Counted from the stretch's first letter, positions 18,992-29,261 are shown. The stretch: DNA of 64,000 nt from Paracoccus fistulariae (GCF_028553785.1 NZ_CP067136.1:62001-126000), one strand, 5' to 3'. The notes: generated by a model not told the origin, from the sequence alone. Numbers and translations: made by a program.

Positions 18992-19822
18992 TCATCCCTC
19001 CTGCCGGGCAAAGGGAAGGGCGCTGTCGGTGTCGATGGTCAGGCCGATGATCTTTGCCTTGCGGATCAGCCCGGCGATGAAGGCGTGACAGGCGCGCAGC
19101 CATGCGGCCTTGTCATGGGCTTCGCGCAGCCGGGGCAGGACGGTGTCGAAGGGCAGCACCTCGCCCCGGACCATCGCGTCCAGCCGAACGACATGCAGGC
19201 CATAGCGGCTGCGCACCGGCTGATCCGCGATGCTGTCTTCCTGCATCCGCGACAGCGCCGCTTCAAATTCCGGCACCGTGTCGCCCGAACTCAGCTGACC
19301 CAGCACCCCACCCGCGTTTTTCGACGAACAGGCGCTGTATTCTTCCGCCATCGCGGCGAATTTCTGCGGTGCGGTCTTCAGGTCCGCGATCAGGGAGCGG
19401 GCGGTGTCTTCGGCCTCGGCCCGTGCCTTGGGATCATCCGGCGCGACCGGCAGCAGGATATGCGCCGCCTCATAAAGCGACGGGGCGCGAAAGCGGTCGG
19501 GATGGGCGTCATAGAGCGCACGCAGCTGGCCCTCATCGGCGGGCTCGGGGGTGATGGCGGCGTCCAGCAGCGCGGCGATCCGGGCCTCATCCTCGGTTTC
19601 CCACTGGCCGGGCGCGATCTCGGCCGGGGTGGCGTCAAGGTCGCGGCGGGCGACCTCTTGCAGCAGCAATTCCCGGATGGCCAGCGCACGGGCGGCGGCT
19701 TTCCACGCCGCGCCGGGCTTGCCCTTGGGGGCAGGATGGTTCTGCGCCTCGGCCGCGATGCGGGCGGGGTCCAGCGTGACGCCGTTGACGATGATCGGGG
19801 GCAGAAGGGGTTTGATCTGCAT
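18992..19822 (-). CDS. Parvulin-type peptidyl-prolyl isomerase of the nar operon
   Basis: A 276-residue NifM/PpiC-like protein. The C-terminal parvulin domain (about residues 115-235) shows AAHILLPV, the Ser-rich SACSSKNAGGVLGQLSSGDTV, and the closing RYGLHVVRLD. The N-terminal helical part resembles the SurA/NifM arm. No signal peptide is seen, so it acts in the cytoplasm. It starts 7 bp after narI. Comparable isomerases follow narI in other nar operons such as that of Pseudomonas, where a role in nitrate reductase folding is proposed. Confidence 0.88.
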   Translation of the reverse strand: MQIKPLLPPIIVNGVTLDPARIAAEAQNHPAPKGKPGAAWKAAARALAIRELLLQEVARRDLDATPAEIAPGQWETEDEARIAALLDAAITPEPADEGQLRALYDAHPDRFRAPSLYEAAHILLPVAPDDPKARAEAEDTARSLIADLKTAPQKFAAMAEEYSACSSKNAGGVLGQLSSGDTVPEFEAALSRMQEDSIADQPVRSRYGLHVVRLDAMVRGEVLPFDTVLPRLREAHDKAAWLRACHAFIAGLIRKAKIIGLTIDTDSALPFARQEG

Positions 19823-19829
19823 GGCGCAC

Positions 19830-20546
19830 CTATTCGGCCGGATGTTGCGGGGCGGGGCTGTCTTCGGGATCGTGACGCTTGCTGCGCACGATCTGATAGC
19901 CGGGTCGCCACAGATAGCGGATCGGGGCCGAGGCCATATGCACAAGCCGCGTGAAGGGCACCAGCATGAAGATCGTCAGGCCCAGCAGGATATGCAGCTT
20001 GAACAGCCAGTGGACATCCTGAACGCTAAGCCAGGCATCGGGCCGGAACAGCATGATCGCATTGGCCCATTGCATGAACTTGACCATTTCTTCGCCATCC
20101 AGATGCTGCATCGACACGATGATCGTGGCCAGCCCCAGCAGAAGCTGGACATTCAGCAGCACGAGGATGGCGATATCGGCAAAGCTGGAAATCGCCCGGA
20201 CGCGCGGGTTGAACAGCCTGCGATGCAGAAGGATCAGCCCACCCGCAATCGCCATCAGCCCGGCAATGCCGCCGATGACAATGGCCATCACCTGTTTGAA
20301 GCCATGGCCGATATGCAGGAAGTCGAAAACCTGGATCGGCGTCAGCATCCCGACCAGATGGCCGAAGAAGATGATGATGATGCCGACATGGAACAGCACC
20401 GAACCGATCACCAGCTGGCGGCGGGCCAGAAGCTGGCTGGATTTCGATTTCCAGGTAAAGGGATCGCGCTCGTAACGGATGATCGAGCCCAGAAACATGA
20501 CGGTCAGCGCCACATAGGGCAGGACCTGAAAGATGAAGAATTCCAT
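19830..20546 (-). CDS. narI: Respiratory nitrate reductase gamma subunit, cytochrome b
   Basis: A 238-residue membrane subunit oxidising quinol and passing electrons through two b hemes to NarH. About five membrane helices are visible. Candidate heme histidines occur in LFHVGIIIIFFGHLVGM and in DVHWLFKLHILLG, matching the NarI pattern of paired histidines on helices 2 and 5. It starts 29 bp after narJ. Confidence 0.97.
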   Translation of the reverse strand: MEFFIFQVLPYVALTVMFLGSIIRYERDPFTWKSKSSQLLARRQLVIGSVLFHVGIIIIFFGHLVGMLTPIQVFDFLHIGHGFKQVMAIVIGGIAGLMAIAGGLILLHRRLFNPRVRAISSFADIAILVLLNVQLLLGLATIIVSMQHLDGEEMVKFMQWANAIMLFRPDAWLSVQDVHWLFKLHILLGLTIFMLVPFTRLVHMASAPIRYLWRPGYQIVRSKRHDPEDSPAPQHPAE

Positions 20547-20575
20547 AACTTATCCTTTCTGGCGTTCAGGGCGGG

Positions 20576-21241
20576 CTAGCGCGCGTCCATACGGGCAAGA
20601 AGATCGCGGCTGACGGGGCAGCCGGCATTCGGGTCGGGGCCGAAGGTGACCTGGGCTTCCTCCCAGACGGCATCCAGCGCGGCCAGATCCTCGGGGTCGT
20701 CATCGGGGATCCCGGCCAGTTCGGCGGGCGGCTCGGCATCGGCTTCGGACAGCGCGACCAGCGTGGTCATCACCGCCGCATAGGCCGCCTCGCGCCGGTG
20801 CAGGCGTTCGGCCAGCGCGGCGATGATATGGGCGGCATCGGCCAGAATGGCGCGGGCCTCGGGCAGGGGGCGGGTGGACAGGTATTCCAGCAGCACCGGC
20901 AGATGATCGGGCAGTTCCGGACCGGCCAGGTCAAAGCCGCCCGCGCGATAGGTTTCCAGCAGATCGACCATCGCCCCGCCCCGGTCGCGGCTTTCGCCGT
21001 GAATATGCTCGAACAGGTTCAGCGACAGCGTGCGCGAGCGATCGAACAGCAGCACATAGCGTTCCTGCAATTCGTACAGATCGCGATCGGCAAGCTGATG
21101 CAGCAACGTGTCAAGCTCGGCCAGGCGGCGCGGGCCGATCAGCCCTTCCTGATGCAGCACGTCGCGGATCTGGGGGATGGCCGCGCAAAGCTCGGCCGAG
21201 GGATAGCTGAGAAGGGCAGAGAGCGCCTTGAAACTTTTCAT
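20576..21241 (-). CDS. narJ: Nitrate reductase molybdenum cofactor assembly chaperone NarJ
   Basis: A 221-residue TorD/NarJ-family chaperone that holds NarG for cofactor insertion and membrane docking and is not part of the final enzyme. It has the all-helical pattern with YELQERYVLLFDRSRTLSL and LNLFEHIHGESRDRG, the most conserved NarJ segment. It is coupled to narH by an ATGA overlap. Confidence 0.95.
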   Translation of the reverse strand: MKSFKALSALLSYPSAELCAAIPQIRDVLHQEGLIGPRRLAELDTLLHQLADRDLYELQERYVLLFDRSRTLSLNLFEHIHGESRDRGGAMVDLLETYRAGGFDLAGPELPDHLPVLLEYLSTRPLPEARAILADAAHIIAALAERLHRREAAYAAVMTTLVALSEADAEPPAELAGIPDDDPEDLAALDAVWEEAQVTFGPDPNAGCPVSRDLLARMDAR

Positions 21242-22755
21242 GCCAGAAACTCCTGCGGACTGCGGAATTTCTTGTTCCCGAACAGCGAGCCGCCATCGCC
21301 CGAGGAACAGCCATGCCCATCGGTAAAGCCGCAGCCGCCGCGCAGGTCATAGGCGTCCTCGACCAGTTCGCGATGCGTCGTCGGGATGACAAAGCGGTCT
21401 TCGTAATTGGCGATGGCCAGCAGCTCATACATCTGATCGATCTGCAGCGGGGTCAGTCCGACGCGCTGCGCGGCGCCAAGATTGATGACGCCGTCGATGG
21501 ATTTGGCCCGCATATAGGAGCGCATCGCCATCATCCGTTCCAGCGCCAGCGCCACGGGCGCCTCATCCCCGGCGGTCAGCATATTGGCCAGATAGCGCAG
21601 CGGAATGCGCAGGCTGCGGATGTCGGGCATGTCGTCCTGCGCGGCGATCCGGCCCGCCTCGGCCGCGTTCTGGATGGGCGACAGCGGCGGCACATACCAG
21701 ACCATCGGCAGGGTGCGGTATTCGGGATGCAGCGGGAAGGCGATCTTCCATTCCATCGCCATCTTCCAGATGGGCGAATTCTGCGCCCCGGTGATCCAGT
21801 CTTCCGGCACGCCCTCGGCGCGGGCGGCGGCGATCACCTCGGGATCGTTCGGGTCCAGAAAGATGCCCATCTGCGCATCGTAAAGCTGCTGTTCATCCTC
21901 GACGCCGGCGGCCTCTTCGATCCGGTCCGCATCGTACAGCATCACCCCAAGATAGCGGATCCGCCCCACGCAGGTTTCCGAACAGACCGTCGGCTGCCCG
22001 CTTTCCAGACGCGGATAGCACAGCACGCATTTCTCGGATTTGCCGGTCGACCAGTTGTAATAGATCTTCTTGTAGGGACAGCCCGAGACGCACATCCGCC
22101 AGCCTCGGCACTTGTCCTGATCGATCAGCACGACGCCGTCATCCTCGCGCTTGTAGATCGCGCCCGAGGGGCAAGAGGCGACACAGGCCGGGTTCAGGCA
22201 GTGTTCGCACAGGCGCGGCAGATACATCATGAAGGTGTTTTCATATTCTCCGTAGATCTCTTTCTGCACGCCTTCGAAGTTGTAATCCTGAGAGCGTTTT
22301 TCGAATTCGCCGCCCAGGATCTCTTCCCAGTTCGGGCCCCATTCGATCTTCTCGATCCGCTCGCCCGAGACCAGCGAACGCGGGCGGGCCGTTGGAAAGG
22401 CCTTGCCCTCGGGCGCGGATTTCAGGTGGTCGTAATCGAAGGTGAAGGGCTCGTAGAAATCGTCGATTTCCGGCAGGTCGGGATTGGCAAAGATATTGGC
22501 CAGAATGCGCCATTTGCCGCCCTGTTTGGGTTGCAGATGGCCCGCGCTGGTGCGGGTCCAGCCGCCCTTCCAGCGCTTCTGGTTTTCCCAGTCCTTGGGA
22601 TAGCCGATGCCGGGCTTGGTTTCGACATTGTTGAACCAGGCGTATTCGACCCCTTCCCGAGAGGTCCAGACATTCTTGCAGGTGACCGAACAGGTGTGAC
22701 AGCCAATGCATTTGTCCAGGTTCAGGACCATGCCGATTTGTGCGCGTACTTTCAT
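21238..22755 (-). CDS. narH: Respiratory nitrate reductase beta subunit (Fe-S)
   Basis: A 505-residue electron-transfer subunit (E. coli NarH about 512). The first cysteine group is CIGCHTCSVTCKN. Later groups CEHCLNPACVASCPSG and CRGWRMCVSGCPYKK include the family's tryptophan in place of one cysteine, which makes that site a [3Fe-4S] cluster. A further group is CVLCYPRLESGQPTVCSETC. It therefore has one [3Fe-4S] and three [4Fe-4S] clusters. Both ends overlap neighbouring genes by ATGA. Confidence 0.98.
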   Translation of the reverse strand: MKVRAQIGMVLNLDKCIGCHTCSVTCKNVWTSREGVEYAWFNNVETKPGIGYPKDWENQKRWKGGWTRTSAGHLQPKQGGKWRILANIFANPDLPEIDDFYEPFTFDYDHLKSAPEGKAFPTARPRSLVSGERIEKIEWGPNWEEILGGEFEKRSQDYNFEGVQKEIYGEYENTFMMYLPRLCEHCLNPACVASCPSGAIYKREDDGVVLIDQDKCRGWRMCVSGCPYKKIYYNWSTGKSEKCVLCYPRLESGQPTVCSETCVGRIRYLGVMLYDADRIEEAAGVEDEQQLYDAQMGIFLDPNDPEVIAAARAEGVPEDWITGAQNSPIWKMAMEWKIAFPLHPEYRTLPMVWYVPPLSPIQNAAEAGRIAAQDDMPDIRSLRIPLRYLANMLTAGDEAPVALALERMMAMRSYMRAKSIDGVINLGAAQRVGLTPLQIDQMYELLAIANYEDRFVIPTTHRELVEDAYDLRGGCGFTDGHGCSSGDGGSLFGNKKFRSPQEFLA

Positions 22756-25700
22756 TCTGCTGCCTCCGGGCTTGGGGTGGCTGACGCGGCTTCATCCGTC
22801 TGATCAAGCCAGTCGATCTTGTTCATCTTGCGGACGATGACGAATTCGTCGCGGTTCGACCCGACCGTGCCGTAATAGTTGAAGCCATAGGACAGCTGCG
22901 CATAGCCGCCGATCATATGGGTCGGCTTCAGGATCGTGCGGGTGACCGAGTTGTGGATGCCGCCACGGTTGCCGGTGATCTGGCTGCCGGGCGTGTTCAC
23001 GATCTTTTCCTGCGCGTGATACATGAACAGCGTGCCTTCCTTCATCCGCTGGCTGACCACGGCGCGGGCGGTGATGACGCCATTGCTGTTAAAGACCTCG
23101 ACCCAGTCATTATCGGCCAGCCCGGCTTTTCTGGCGTCAGTTTCTGACATCCAGACGACCGGGCCGCCCCGGTTCAGCGTCAGCATCAGCAGGTTGTCGG
23201 AATAGGTCGAATGGATGCCCCATTTCTGGTGCGGGGTGATGAAGTTCAGCACGACATGCTTTTCACCCGCCTGCAGCGACCGCGTCGCATCCTCGCCCAC
23301 GGTTTTCAGATCGACCGGCGGGCGCCAGGTCACGAAAGCCTCGCCAAAGGCGCGCATCCATTCGTGATCCTGATACAGCTGCTGTCGGCCCGACAGGGTG
23401 CGCCAGGGGATCAACTCATTCACATTGGTCCAGCCGGCATTATAGCAGACCTCTTCGCTTTCGATGCCCGACCAGGTGGGAGAGCTGATGATCTTGCGCG
23501 GCTGGGCGGCAATGTCGCGGAAGCGGATCTTTTCGTCCTCCTTGACCTCGGCCAGATGCGCATGGTCGCGGCCCGTGGCCTTGGTCAGGGCCTTCCATGC
23601 CTTGACCGCGACCTCTCCGTTGGTTTCGGGGGCCAGCATCAGCACCACCTCGGCGGCGTCGATGGCGGTGTCGATCCGGGCATTGCCCTTGGTCGGCCCG
23701 TCCTCGGTCACCGTCCCGTTCAGCGCCTTCAGGTGATGCACCTCGGTTTCGGTGTTCCAGCTGATCCCCTTGCCGCCATTGCCCAGCTTTTCCATGAGCG
23801 GCCCAAGCGAGGTGAAGCGGCGGTAAAGGTTGGGATAGTCGCGTTCGACGGCGATATAGGCGGGCGCGGTCTTGCCGGGCAGCAGATCGCATTGCCCCCG
23901 CTTCCAGTCGCGCACATCCATCTGCGCGATCTCGCCGGGGCTGTCATGCTGCAGCGGCAGTTGCACCACATCGGTTTCGACGCCCAGAACCTCGGGCGAG
24001 ATTTCCGAGAATTTCTGGGCGATGGATTTGAAGATCTCCCAGTCGGATTTCGATTCATAGGCCGGATCGACCGCCGCCTGCAGCGGGTGGATGAACGGAT
24101 GCATGTCCGAGGTGTTCATGTCGTCCTTTTCGTACCAGGACGCGGTCGGCAGCACGATATCGGCATAGACCGCCGTGGTGGACATGCGGAAATCGATGGT
24201 CACCAGCAGGTCCAGCTTGCCTTCCGGCGCATCCTGGTGCCAGGCGACCTCGACCGGTTTGCGGCGCCCCTGCTGACCCAGATCCTTGCCCTGCACGCCG
24301 TGATCGGTGCCCAGCAGGTGTTTGAGGAAATATTCATGCCCCTTGCCCGAGGATCCCAGCAGGTTCGAGCGCCAGACGAACAGGTTTCGCGGCCAGTTTT
24401 CCGGCGCGTCGGGATCTTCGCAGGACATCTGCAATTCCCCCGATTTCAGCCGCTGGGCGACGTAATCCTTGACCTCGATCCCGGCATCCTTCGCGGCGCG
24501 GCCGACCTTCAGCGGGTTGGTCCTGAGCTGCGGGGCCGAGGGCAGCCAGCCCATGCGTTCGGCCCGCACGTTATAGTCGATCAGGCTCAACTCGGTCCAA
24601 TCGCCGCGCGGTGCGGTGGGCGACAGGATTTCGGACGCGGTGACGGTCTCATAGCGCCACTGATCGGTATGGGCGTACCAGGCGCTGGTCGAGTTCATGT
24701 GCCGGGGCGGACGCGCCCAGTCCAGCGCAAAGGCCAGCGCGGTCCAGCCCGTTTGCGGGCGCAGCTTTTCCTGCCCGACATAATGCGACCAGCCGCCGCC
24801 GGATTTGCCGACGCAACCGCACATCACCAGCATGTTGATGACCGCGCGATAGTTCATATCCATGTTGAACCAGTGGTTCATCCCCGCCCCGATAATGACC
24901 ATCGAGCGGCCATTCGTCTTTTCGGCATTGGTGGCGAATTCGCGGGCGACCTGAATGATCTTGTCGCGCGACACGCCGGTGATCCGTTCGGCCCAGGCGG
25001 GGGTGAAGGGGACATCGGAATCGTAATCCGTGGCGACATTTTCGCCGCCCAGGCCACGATCCAGACTGTAATTGGCGCAGAGCAGGTCAAAGACCGTCGC
25101 CACCAGCGCCTCGGTCCCGTCGGCCAGCGTCACCCGACGCGCGGGCACGTGGCGGGTCAGGATATCGCCGCGGTCATCGACCTCGAACCCGTTGCTGGCC
25201 GCGCCGCCGAAATAGGGGAAATCGACCGGCACGACCTCGTCGTGATCCTCATCCAGCAGCAGGCTCATCCGCAGCTGCGTCTCGGCCCCACTGGCCTTGG
25301 CCTCAAGGTTCCAGCGCCCGGCCTCTTCGCCCCAGCGGAACCCGATCGAGCCGTTGGGGACGACCAGATTGCCGCTGTCATCGTCAATCGCGATGGTCTT
25401 CCATTCCGGGTTGATCTTCTGGCCCATGCCGTCGGACAGATCCGAGGCGCGCAGCTGTTTGCCCGGCACGATCCGGTCGCCGACATGATCCAGACGGACC
25501 AGCATCGGCATGTCGGAATAGCGGCGGCAGTAATCCTCGAAATAGGGGACCTGACGGTCCAGATGGAATTCGCGCAGGATTACATGGCCGAAGGCCATGC
25601 CAAGTGCCGCGTCGGTGCCCTGCTTGGCATGCAGCCAGATATCGCTGAACTTCGCGGCCTCGGAATAATCGGGGCAGATGACAGCGGATTTCGTGCCTTT

Positions 25701-26519
25701 GTAACGTACCTCGGTATAGAAATGCGCATCGGGCGTCCGGGTCTGTGGCACGTTCGAACCCCAGAGGATCAGATAGCCCGCATTATACCAATCCGCCGAT
25801 TCCGGCACATCGGTCTGTTCGCCCCAGGTCTGCGGGCTGGCGGGCGGCAGGTCGCAATACCAGTCATAGAAGGACATGCAGGTGCCGCCCAGCAGCGACA
25901 GATAGCGGGTGCCCGCCGCATAGGAAATCATCGACATCGCCGGGATGGGCGAGAAGCCGAAGACCCGGTCGGGCCCATATGTCTTGGCGGTATAGGCATT
26001 GGCGGCGGCCACCATCTCGGTCGCTTCGGCCCAGCTTGCGCGCACAAAGCCGCCCTTGCCGCGAATGCGGGTATAGCTGGCCCGCGCCTCGGGGTCGTTC
26101 TGGATCGCGGCCCATGCCTGAACCGGCGACATGCTGCGGCGCTTTTCGCGCCACAGCTTCATCAGCCGCCCGCGGATCAGTGGCGTCTTTACCCGGTTGG
26201 CGGAATACAGATACCAGCTGTAGGAGGCACCCCGCGCGCAGCCGCGCGGTTCGTGATTGGGAAGATCGGGCCGGGTGCGCGGATAATCCGTCTGCTGCGT
26301 TTCCCAGGTCACGATGCCGGATTTGACATAGATCTTCCACGAACAGGACCCGGTGCAGTTCACCCCGTGGGTCGAGCGCACGATCTTGTCATGGCGCCAG
26401 CGCGAACGATATGTGTCCTCCCAGTCACGGCTTTCCGTGGTGGTCTGGCCATAGCCCTCGGCAAAGACGTCCTTTCGGTTGGATTTCAGGAAATTCAGGC
26501 GATCCAGAAGATGGCTCAT
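22752..26519 (-). CDS. narG: Respiratory nitrate reductase alpha subunit (Mo-bisMGD)
   Basis: A 1255-residue catalytic subunit reducing nitrate to nitrite in the cytoplasm (E. coli about 1247). The unusual His-Cys3 [4Fe-4S] site is visible as H51, C55, C59 and C94. The molybdenum-ligating aspartate lies in the conserved stretch FYDWYCDLPPASPQTWGEQ (residues 217-235). No Tat signal of export type is present, as expected for Nar rather than Nap. It starts 21 bp after narK and overlaps narH by ATGA. Confidence 0.98.
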   Translation of the reverse strand: MSHLLDRLNFLKSNRKDVFAEGYGQTTTESRDWEDTYRSRWRHDKIVRSTHGVNCTGSCSWKIYVKSGIVTWETQQTDYPRTRPDLPNHEPRGCARGASYSWYLYSANRVKTPLIRGRLMKLWREKRRSMSPVQAWAAIQNDPEARASYTRIRGKGGFVRASWAEATEMVAAANAYTAKTYGPDRVFGFSPIPAMSMISYAAGTRYLSLLGGTCMSFYDWYCDLPPASPQTWGEQTDVPESADWYNAGYLILWGSNVPQTRTPDAHFYTEVRYKGTKSAVICPDYSEAAKFSDIWLHAKQGTDAALGMAFGHVILREFHLDRQVPYFEDYCRRYSDMPMLVRLDHVGDRIVPGKQLRASDLSDGMGQKINPEWKTIAIDDDSGNLVVPNGSIGFRWGEEAGRWNLEAKASGAETQLRMSLLLDEDHDEVVPVDFPYFGGAASNGFEVDDRGDILTRHVPARRVTLADGTEALVATVFDLLCANYSLDRGLGGENVATDYDSDVPFTPAWAERITGVSRDKIIQVAREFATNAEKTNGRSMVIIGAGMNHWFNMDMNYRAVINMLVMCGCVGKSGGGWSHYVGQEKLRPQTGWTALAFALDWARPPRHMNSTSAWYAHTDQWRYETVTASEILSPTAPRGDWTELSLIDYNVRAERMGWLPSAPQLRTNPLKVGRAAKDAGIEVKDYVAQRLKSGELQMSCEDPDAPENWPRNLFVWRSNLLGSSGKGHEYFLKHLLGTDHGVQGKDLGQQGRRKPVEVAWHQDAPEGKLDLLVTIDFRMSTTAVYADIVLPTASWYEKDDMNTSDMHPFIHPLQAAVDPAYESKSDWEIFKSIAQKFSEISPEVLGVETDVVQLPLQHDSPGEIAQMDVRDWKRGQCDLLPGKTAPAYIAVERDYPNLYRRFTSLGPLMEKLGNGGKGISWNTETEVHHLKALNGTVTEDGPTKGNARIDTAIDAAEVVLMLAPETNGEVAVKAWKALTKATGRDHAHLAEVKEDEKIRFRDIAAQPRKIISSPTWSGIESEEVCYNAGWTNVNELIPWRTLSGRQQLYQDHEWMRAFGEAFVTWRPPVDLKTVGEDATRSLQAGEKHVVLNFITPHQKWGIHSTYSDNLLMLTLNRGGPVVWMSETDARKAGLADNDWVEVFNSNGVITARAVVSQRMKEGTLFMYHAQEKIVNTPGSQITGNRGGIHNSVTRTILKPTHMIGGYAQLSYGFNYYGTVGSNRDEFVIVRKMNKIDWLDQTDEAASATPSPEAAE

Positions 26520-26540
26520 GTTGCTGTCTCCGTCAGGGTG

Positions 26541-29261
26541 TCAGGCAGGTTGAGATGTCGGGGCGGGGGGCAGGCGGCGGTTTTCCACATCGTGCAGAAG
26601 CCCGCCGCGCCGCGTGTAGTAGAACCAGGTCACGGCAATGCAGAGCGCATAGAAGATCACAAAGCCCCACAAGGCGCCGACCGGCGATCCGGTCATGGTG
26701 ATCGAGGTGCCATAGGCCATCGGGATGAAGAAGGCGCCATAGGCCGCGATGGCCGAGGTAAAGGCGATGATCGCCGCGCTTTCGCGTTCCGATTGCTTGC
26801 GCAGCGCCTCGCCCGTCAGGTCGGGCATCAGGCGCGGAACCTCTTTCGACATGATCGTGGGGATCATCTGGAAGGTCGAGGCATTGCCCACGCCGGTCAG
26901 GAAGAACAGCGCCATGAAGCCCGCGAAGAAGCCGATAAAGCTGCCTGCGCCAAGCGCGGTGATGACGCAGAAGGTCGCGATCATCATGCCGATGAAGGTC
27001 CAGAAGGTGACCCGCCCGCCGCCGAACCGGTCGCTGATCCAGCCCGTCCCGGCCCGGCTGAGCGCGCCAAGGAAGGGGCCGATGAACACGAAGTTCTGCG
27101 CATTCACGCTGGGGAAGGCCAGATTGATCAGCAGCGGGAAGCCGGCGGAAAAGCCGATGAAGCTGCCGAAGGTGCCGGTATAAAGCAGGCACATCAGCCA
27201 GTTATGCTTGCGGGTGAAGATGATCGCCTGCTCGCTGAAGCTGGCGCGGGCATCGGCGATATCGTTCATCCCGAACCATGCCGCCGCGGTCGAGACCAGA
27301 ATGAAGGGCACCCAGATGAAGCCCGCATTCTGCAACCACAATTCGCCGCCATCCTGCAACGTCTCGGGCGCGCCGCCCATGGCGCCAAAGACGCCTGCGG
27401 TGATCACGATGGGCACCAGAAACTGCATCAGCGAGACGCCCAGATTGCCCAGACCCGCATTCATGGCCAGCGCGTTCCCTTTTTCCGATTTCGGGAAGAA
27501 ATAGGCGATATTGGCCATGGATGAGGCGAAGTTCCCGCCCCCGAAGCCGCAAAGCAGCGCCAGGATCAGGAAGATCATATAGGGCGTTTCAGGGTTCTGG
27601 ACGGCATAGCCGATGCCAAGGGCCGGGATCATCAGCGACGCGGTCGAGATCGTCGTCCACAACCGGCCCCCGAAGATCGGCACCATGAAGCTGTAAAAGA
27701 TCCGCAGCGTCGCGCCGGACAGGCCGGGCAGGGCGGCCAGCCAGAACAGCTGATCGGTCGAGAAGTCGAAACCGATCAGCGGCAGCTTGGCCACCACCAT
27801 CGACCAGACCATCCAGACCGAAAAGGCGAACAGCAGCGCCGGGATCGAGATCCACAGGTTGCGCCGCGCGATCTTGCGGCCCTTTTGTTGCCAGAATTGC
27901 GGATCCTCGGGGTGCCATTCCTCCAGCGTGTGCGGCATGGCGGTACGGGCGGGGTCATGGACCTCGGCAAGCTCGGGGAAGCTGGGCAGATTGTCCAGCG
28001 CCGTGCCATGGGCCTTGCGCTCCATATTGCGGATCGACAGGTGCATCCAGCCCATCGACACGACGACGATGACCAGAAGCAGCACGAAGCAAGAGGTATA
28101 GATCCCCGTCAGATCCAGCAGGCCGCCAAAGACGATGGGCAGGATGAACCCGCCCAGACCGCCGATCATGCCCACAAGCCCGCCGACCGCGCCGACATGG
28201 TTGGGATAATAGACGGGGATGTGCTTGAACACCGCCGCCTTGCCCAGGCTCATGAAGAACCCAAGCGCGAACAGCGTGATGACGAAGGGCACAAGCCCCA
28301 TCTGCGTCGAGAAAGAGATCGGACCGTTACGGCCGTGGATCACGTAATCCGTCGGCGGATAGGACAGCATGAACAGCAGCAGCCCCGAAAAGCCCAGCGT
28401 CCAGTACATGACCGCGCGGGCGCCGAACCGATCCGACAGCACGCCGCCATAGGCACGGAAGACGCTGGCCGCCAGGCTGAAGACCGCCGCGCAGATCCCC
28501 GCCACCCGGACATCGACGCCGTAAACATCGGTCAGGTAATGCGGCAGCCACAGCGCCAGCGCGACAAAGCCGCCGAAGACGAAAAAGTAATACAGCGAAA
28601 AGCGCCAGACCTGCAGGTTCTTCAGCGGGGCAAACTGCTCGGCCAGCGACGGGGCGGGCAGGCCCTGTTCACGCCTTGCGCGAAAGGCCGGATCGTCCCG
28701 CGCGACCAGAAAGAACACCAGCCCCATCAGGCCGATGGCCACCGCCCAGATCTGCGCGACGCTTTGCCATCCCCAGGCGACCAGCACAAAGGGCGCCAGG
28801 AATTTCGTCACCGCCGCGCCGACATTGCCCATGCCAAAGATGCCAAGCGCGGTTCCCTGCCTTTCCGGCGGAAACCATTTCGACACATAGGCGACGCCGA
28901 CGATGAAGGACCCGCCCGCAAGCCCCACGCCAAGCGCGGCCAGCAGGAAGGTTGCATAGCTGTCGGCCCAGATCAGCGCCCATGTGGCCGCCGCCGTCAG
29001 GATCATCTGCAGGGCAAAGACCAGCCGCCCGCCATAGCGTTCGGTCCAGACGCCAAGGATGAAGCGCGACAGCGATCCGGTCAGGATCGGGGTTGCGATC
29101 AGCAGGCCGTATTGGAACTCGGACAGGCCGAGTTGCTGTTTGATCTCCAATCCGATGATTGAAAAGATGGTCCAGACCGCGAAGCACAGAGTAAAGGCGA
29201 ATGTGCTAAGCCAAAGGGCGCGGCTTTGGGCCGCCGGGTCGGGTGTGATCTGCGCTGGCAT
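26541..29261 (-). CDS. narK: Fused NarK1-NarK2 nitrate/nitrite transporter
   Basis: A 906-residue protein made of two complete major facilitator domains: residues 1 to about 425, and about 470 to 895 after a hydrophilic linker. The first half fits NarK1-type nitrate/proton symport (GSLSRFILGVWTERYGGR) and the second NarK2-type nitrate/nitrite exchange (FGGGNFASSMANIAYFFP is a NNP-family signature). Such a fusion is known in Paracoccus, where it is needed for normal nitrate respiration. It is the first gene of the nar operon and has an FNR-type box 85 bp upstream. Confidence 0.95.
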   Translation of the reverse strand: MPAQITPDPAAQSRALWLSTFAFTLCFAVWTIFSIIGLEIKQQLGLSEFQYGLLIATPILTGSLSRFILGVWTERYGGRLVFALQMILTAAATWALIWADSYATFLLAALGVGLAGGSFIVGVAYVSKWFPPERQGTALGIFGMGNVGAAVTKFLAPFVLVAWGWQSVAQIWAVAIGLMGLVFFLVARDDPAFRARREQGLPAPSLAEQFAPLKNLQVWRFSLYYFFVFGGFVALALWLPHYLTDVYGVDVRVAGICAAVFSLAASVFRAYGGVLSDRFGARAVMYWTLGFSGLLLFMLSYPPTDYVIHGRNGPISFSTQMGLVPFVITLFALGFFMSLGKAAVFKHIPVYYPNHVGAVGGLVGMIGGLGGFILPIVFGGLLDLTGIYTSCFVLLLVIVVVSMGWMHLSIRNMERKAHGTALDNLPSFPELAEVHDPARTAMPHTLEEWHPEDPQFWQQKGRKIARRNLWISIPALLFAFSVWMVWSMVVAKLPLIGFDFSTDQLFWLAALPGLSGATLRIFYSFMVPIFGGRLWTTISTASLMIPALGIGYAVQNPETPYMIFLILALLCGFGGGNFASSMANIAYFFPKSEKGNALAMNAGLGNLGVSLMQFLVPIVITAGVFGAMGGAPETLQDGGELWLQNAGFIWVPFILVSTAAAWFGMNDIADARASFSEQAIIFTRKHNWLMCLLYTGTFGSFIGFSAGFPLLINLAFPSVNAQNFVFIGPFLGALSRAGTGWISDRFGGGRVTFWTFIGMMIATFCVITALGAGSFIGFFAGFMALFFLTGVGNASTFQMIPTIMSKEVPRLMPDLTGEALRKQSERESAAIIAFTSAIAAYGAFFIPMAYGTSITMTGSPVGALWGFVIFYALCIAVTWFYYTRRGGLLHDVENRRLPPAPTSQPA

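Noticed and set aside
23211..27524. Very long plus-strand open frame opposite narG and narK (1437 codons)
   Set aside because: The predicted protein is low-complexity His/Arg/Gly-rich and lies opposite well-conserved narG and narK. It reflects codon bias only.
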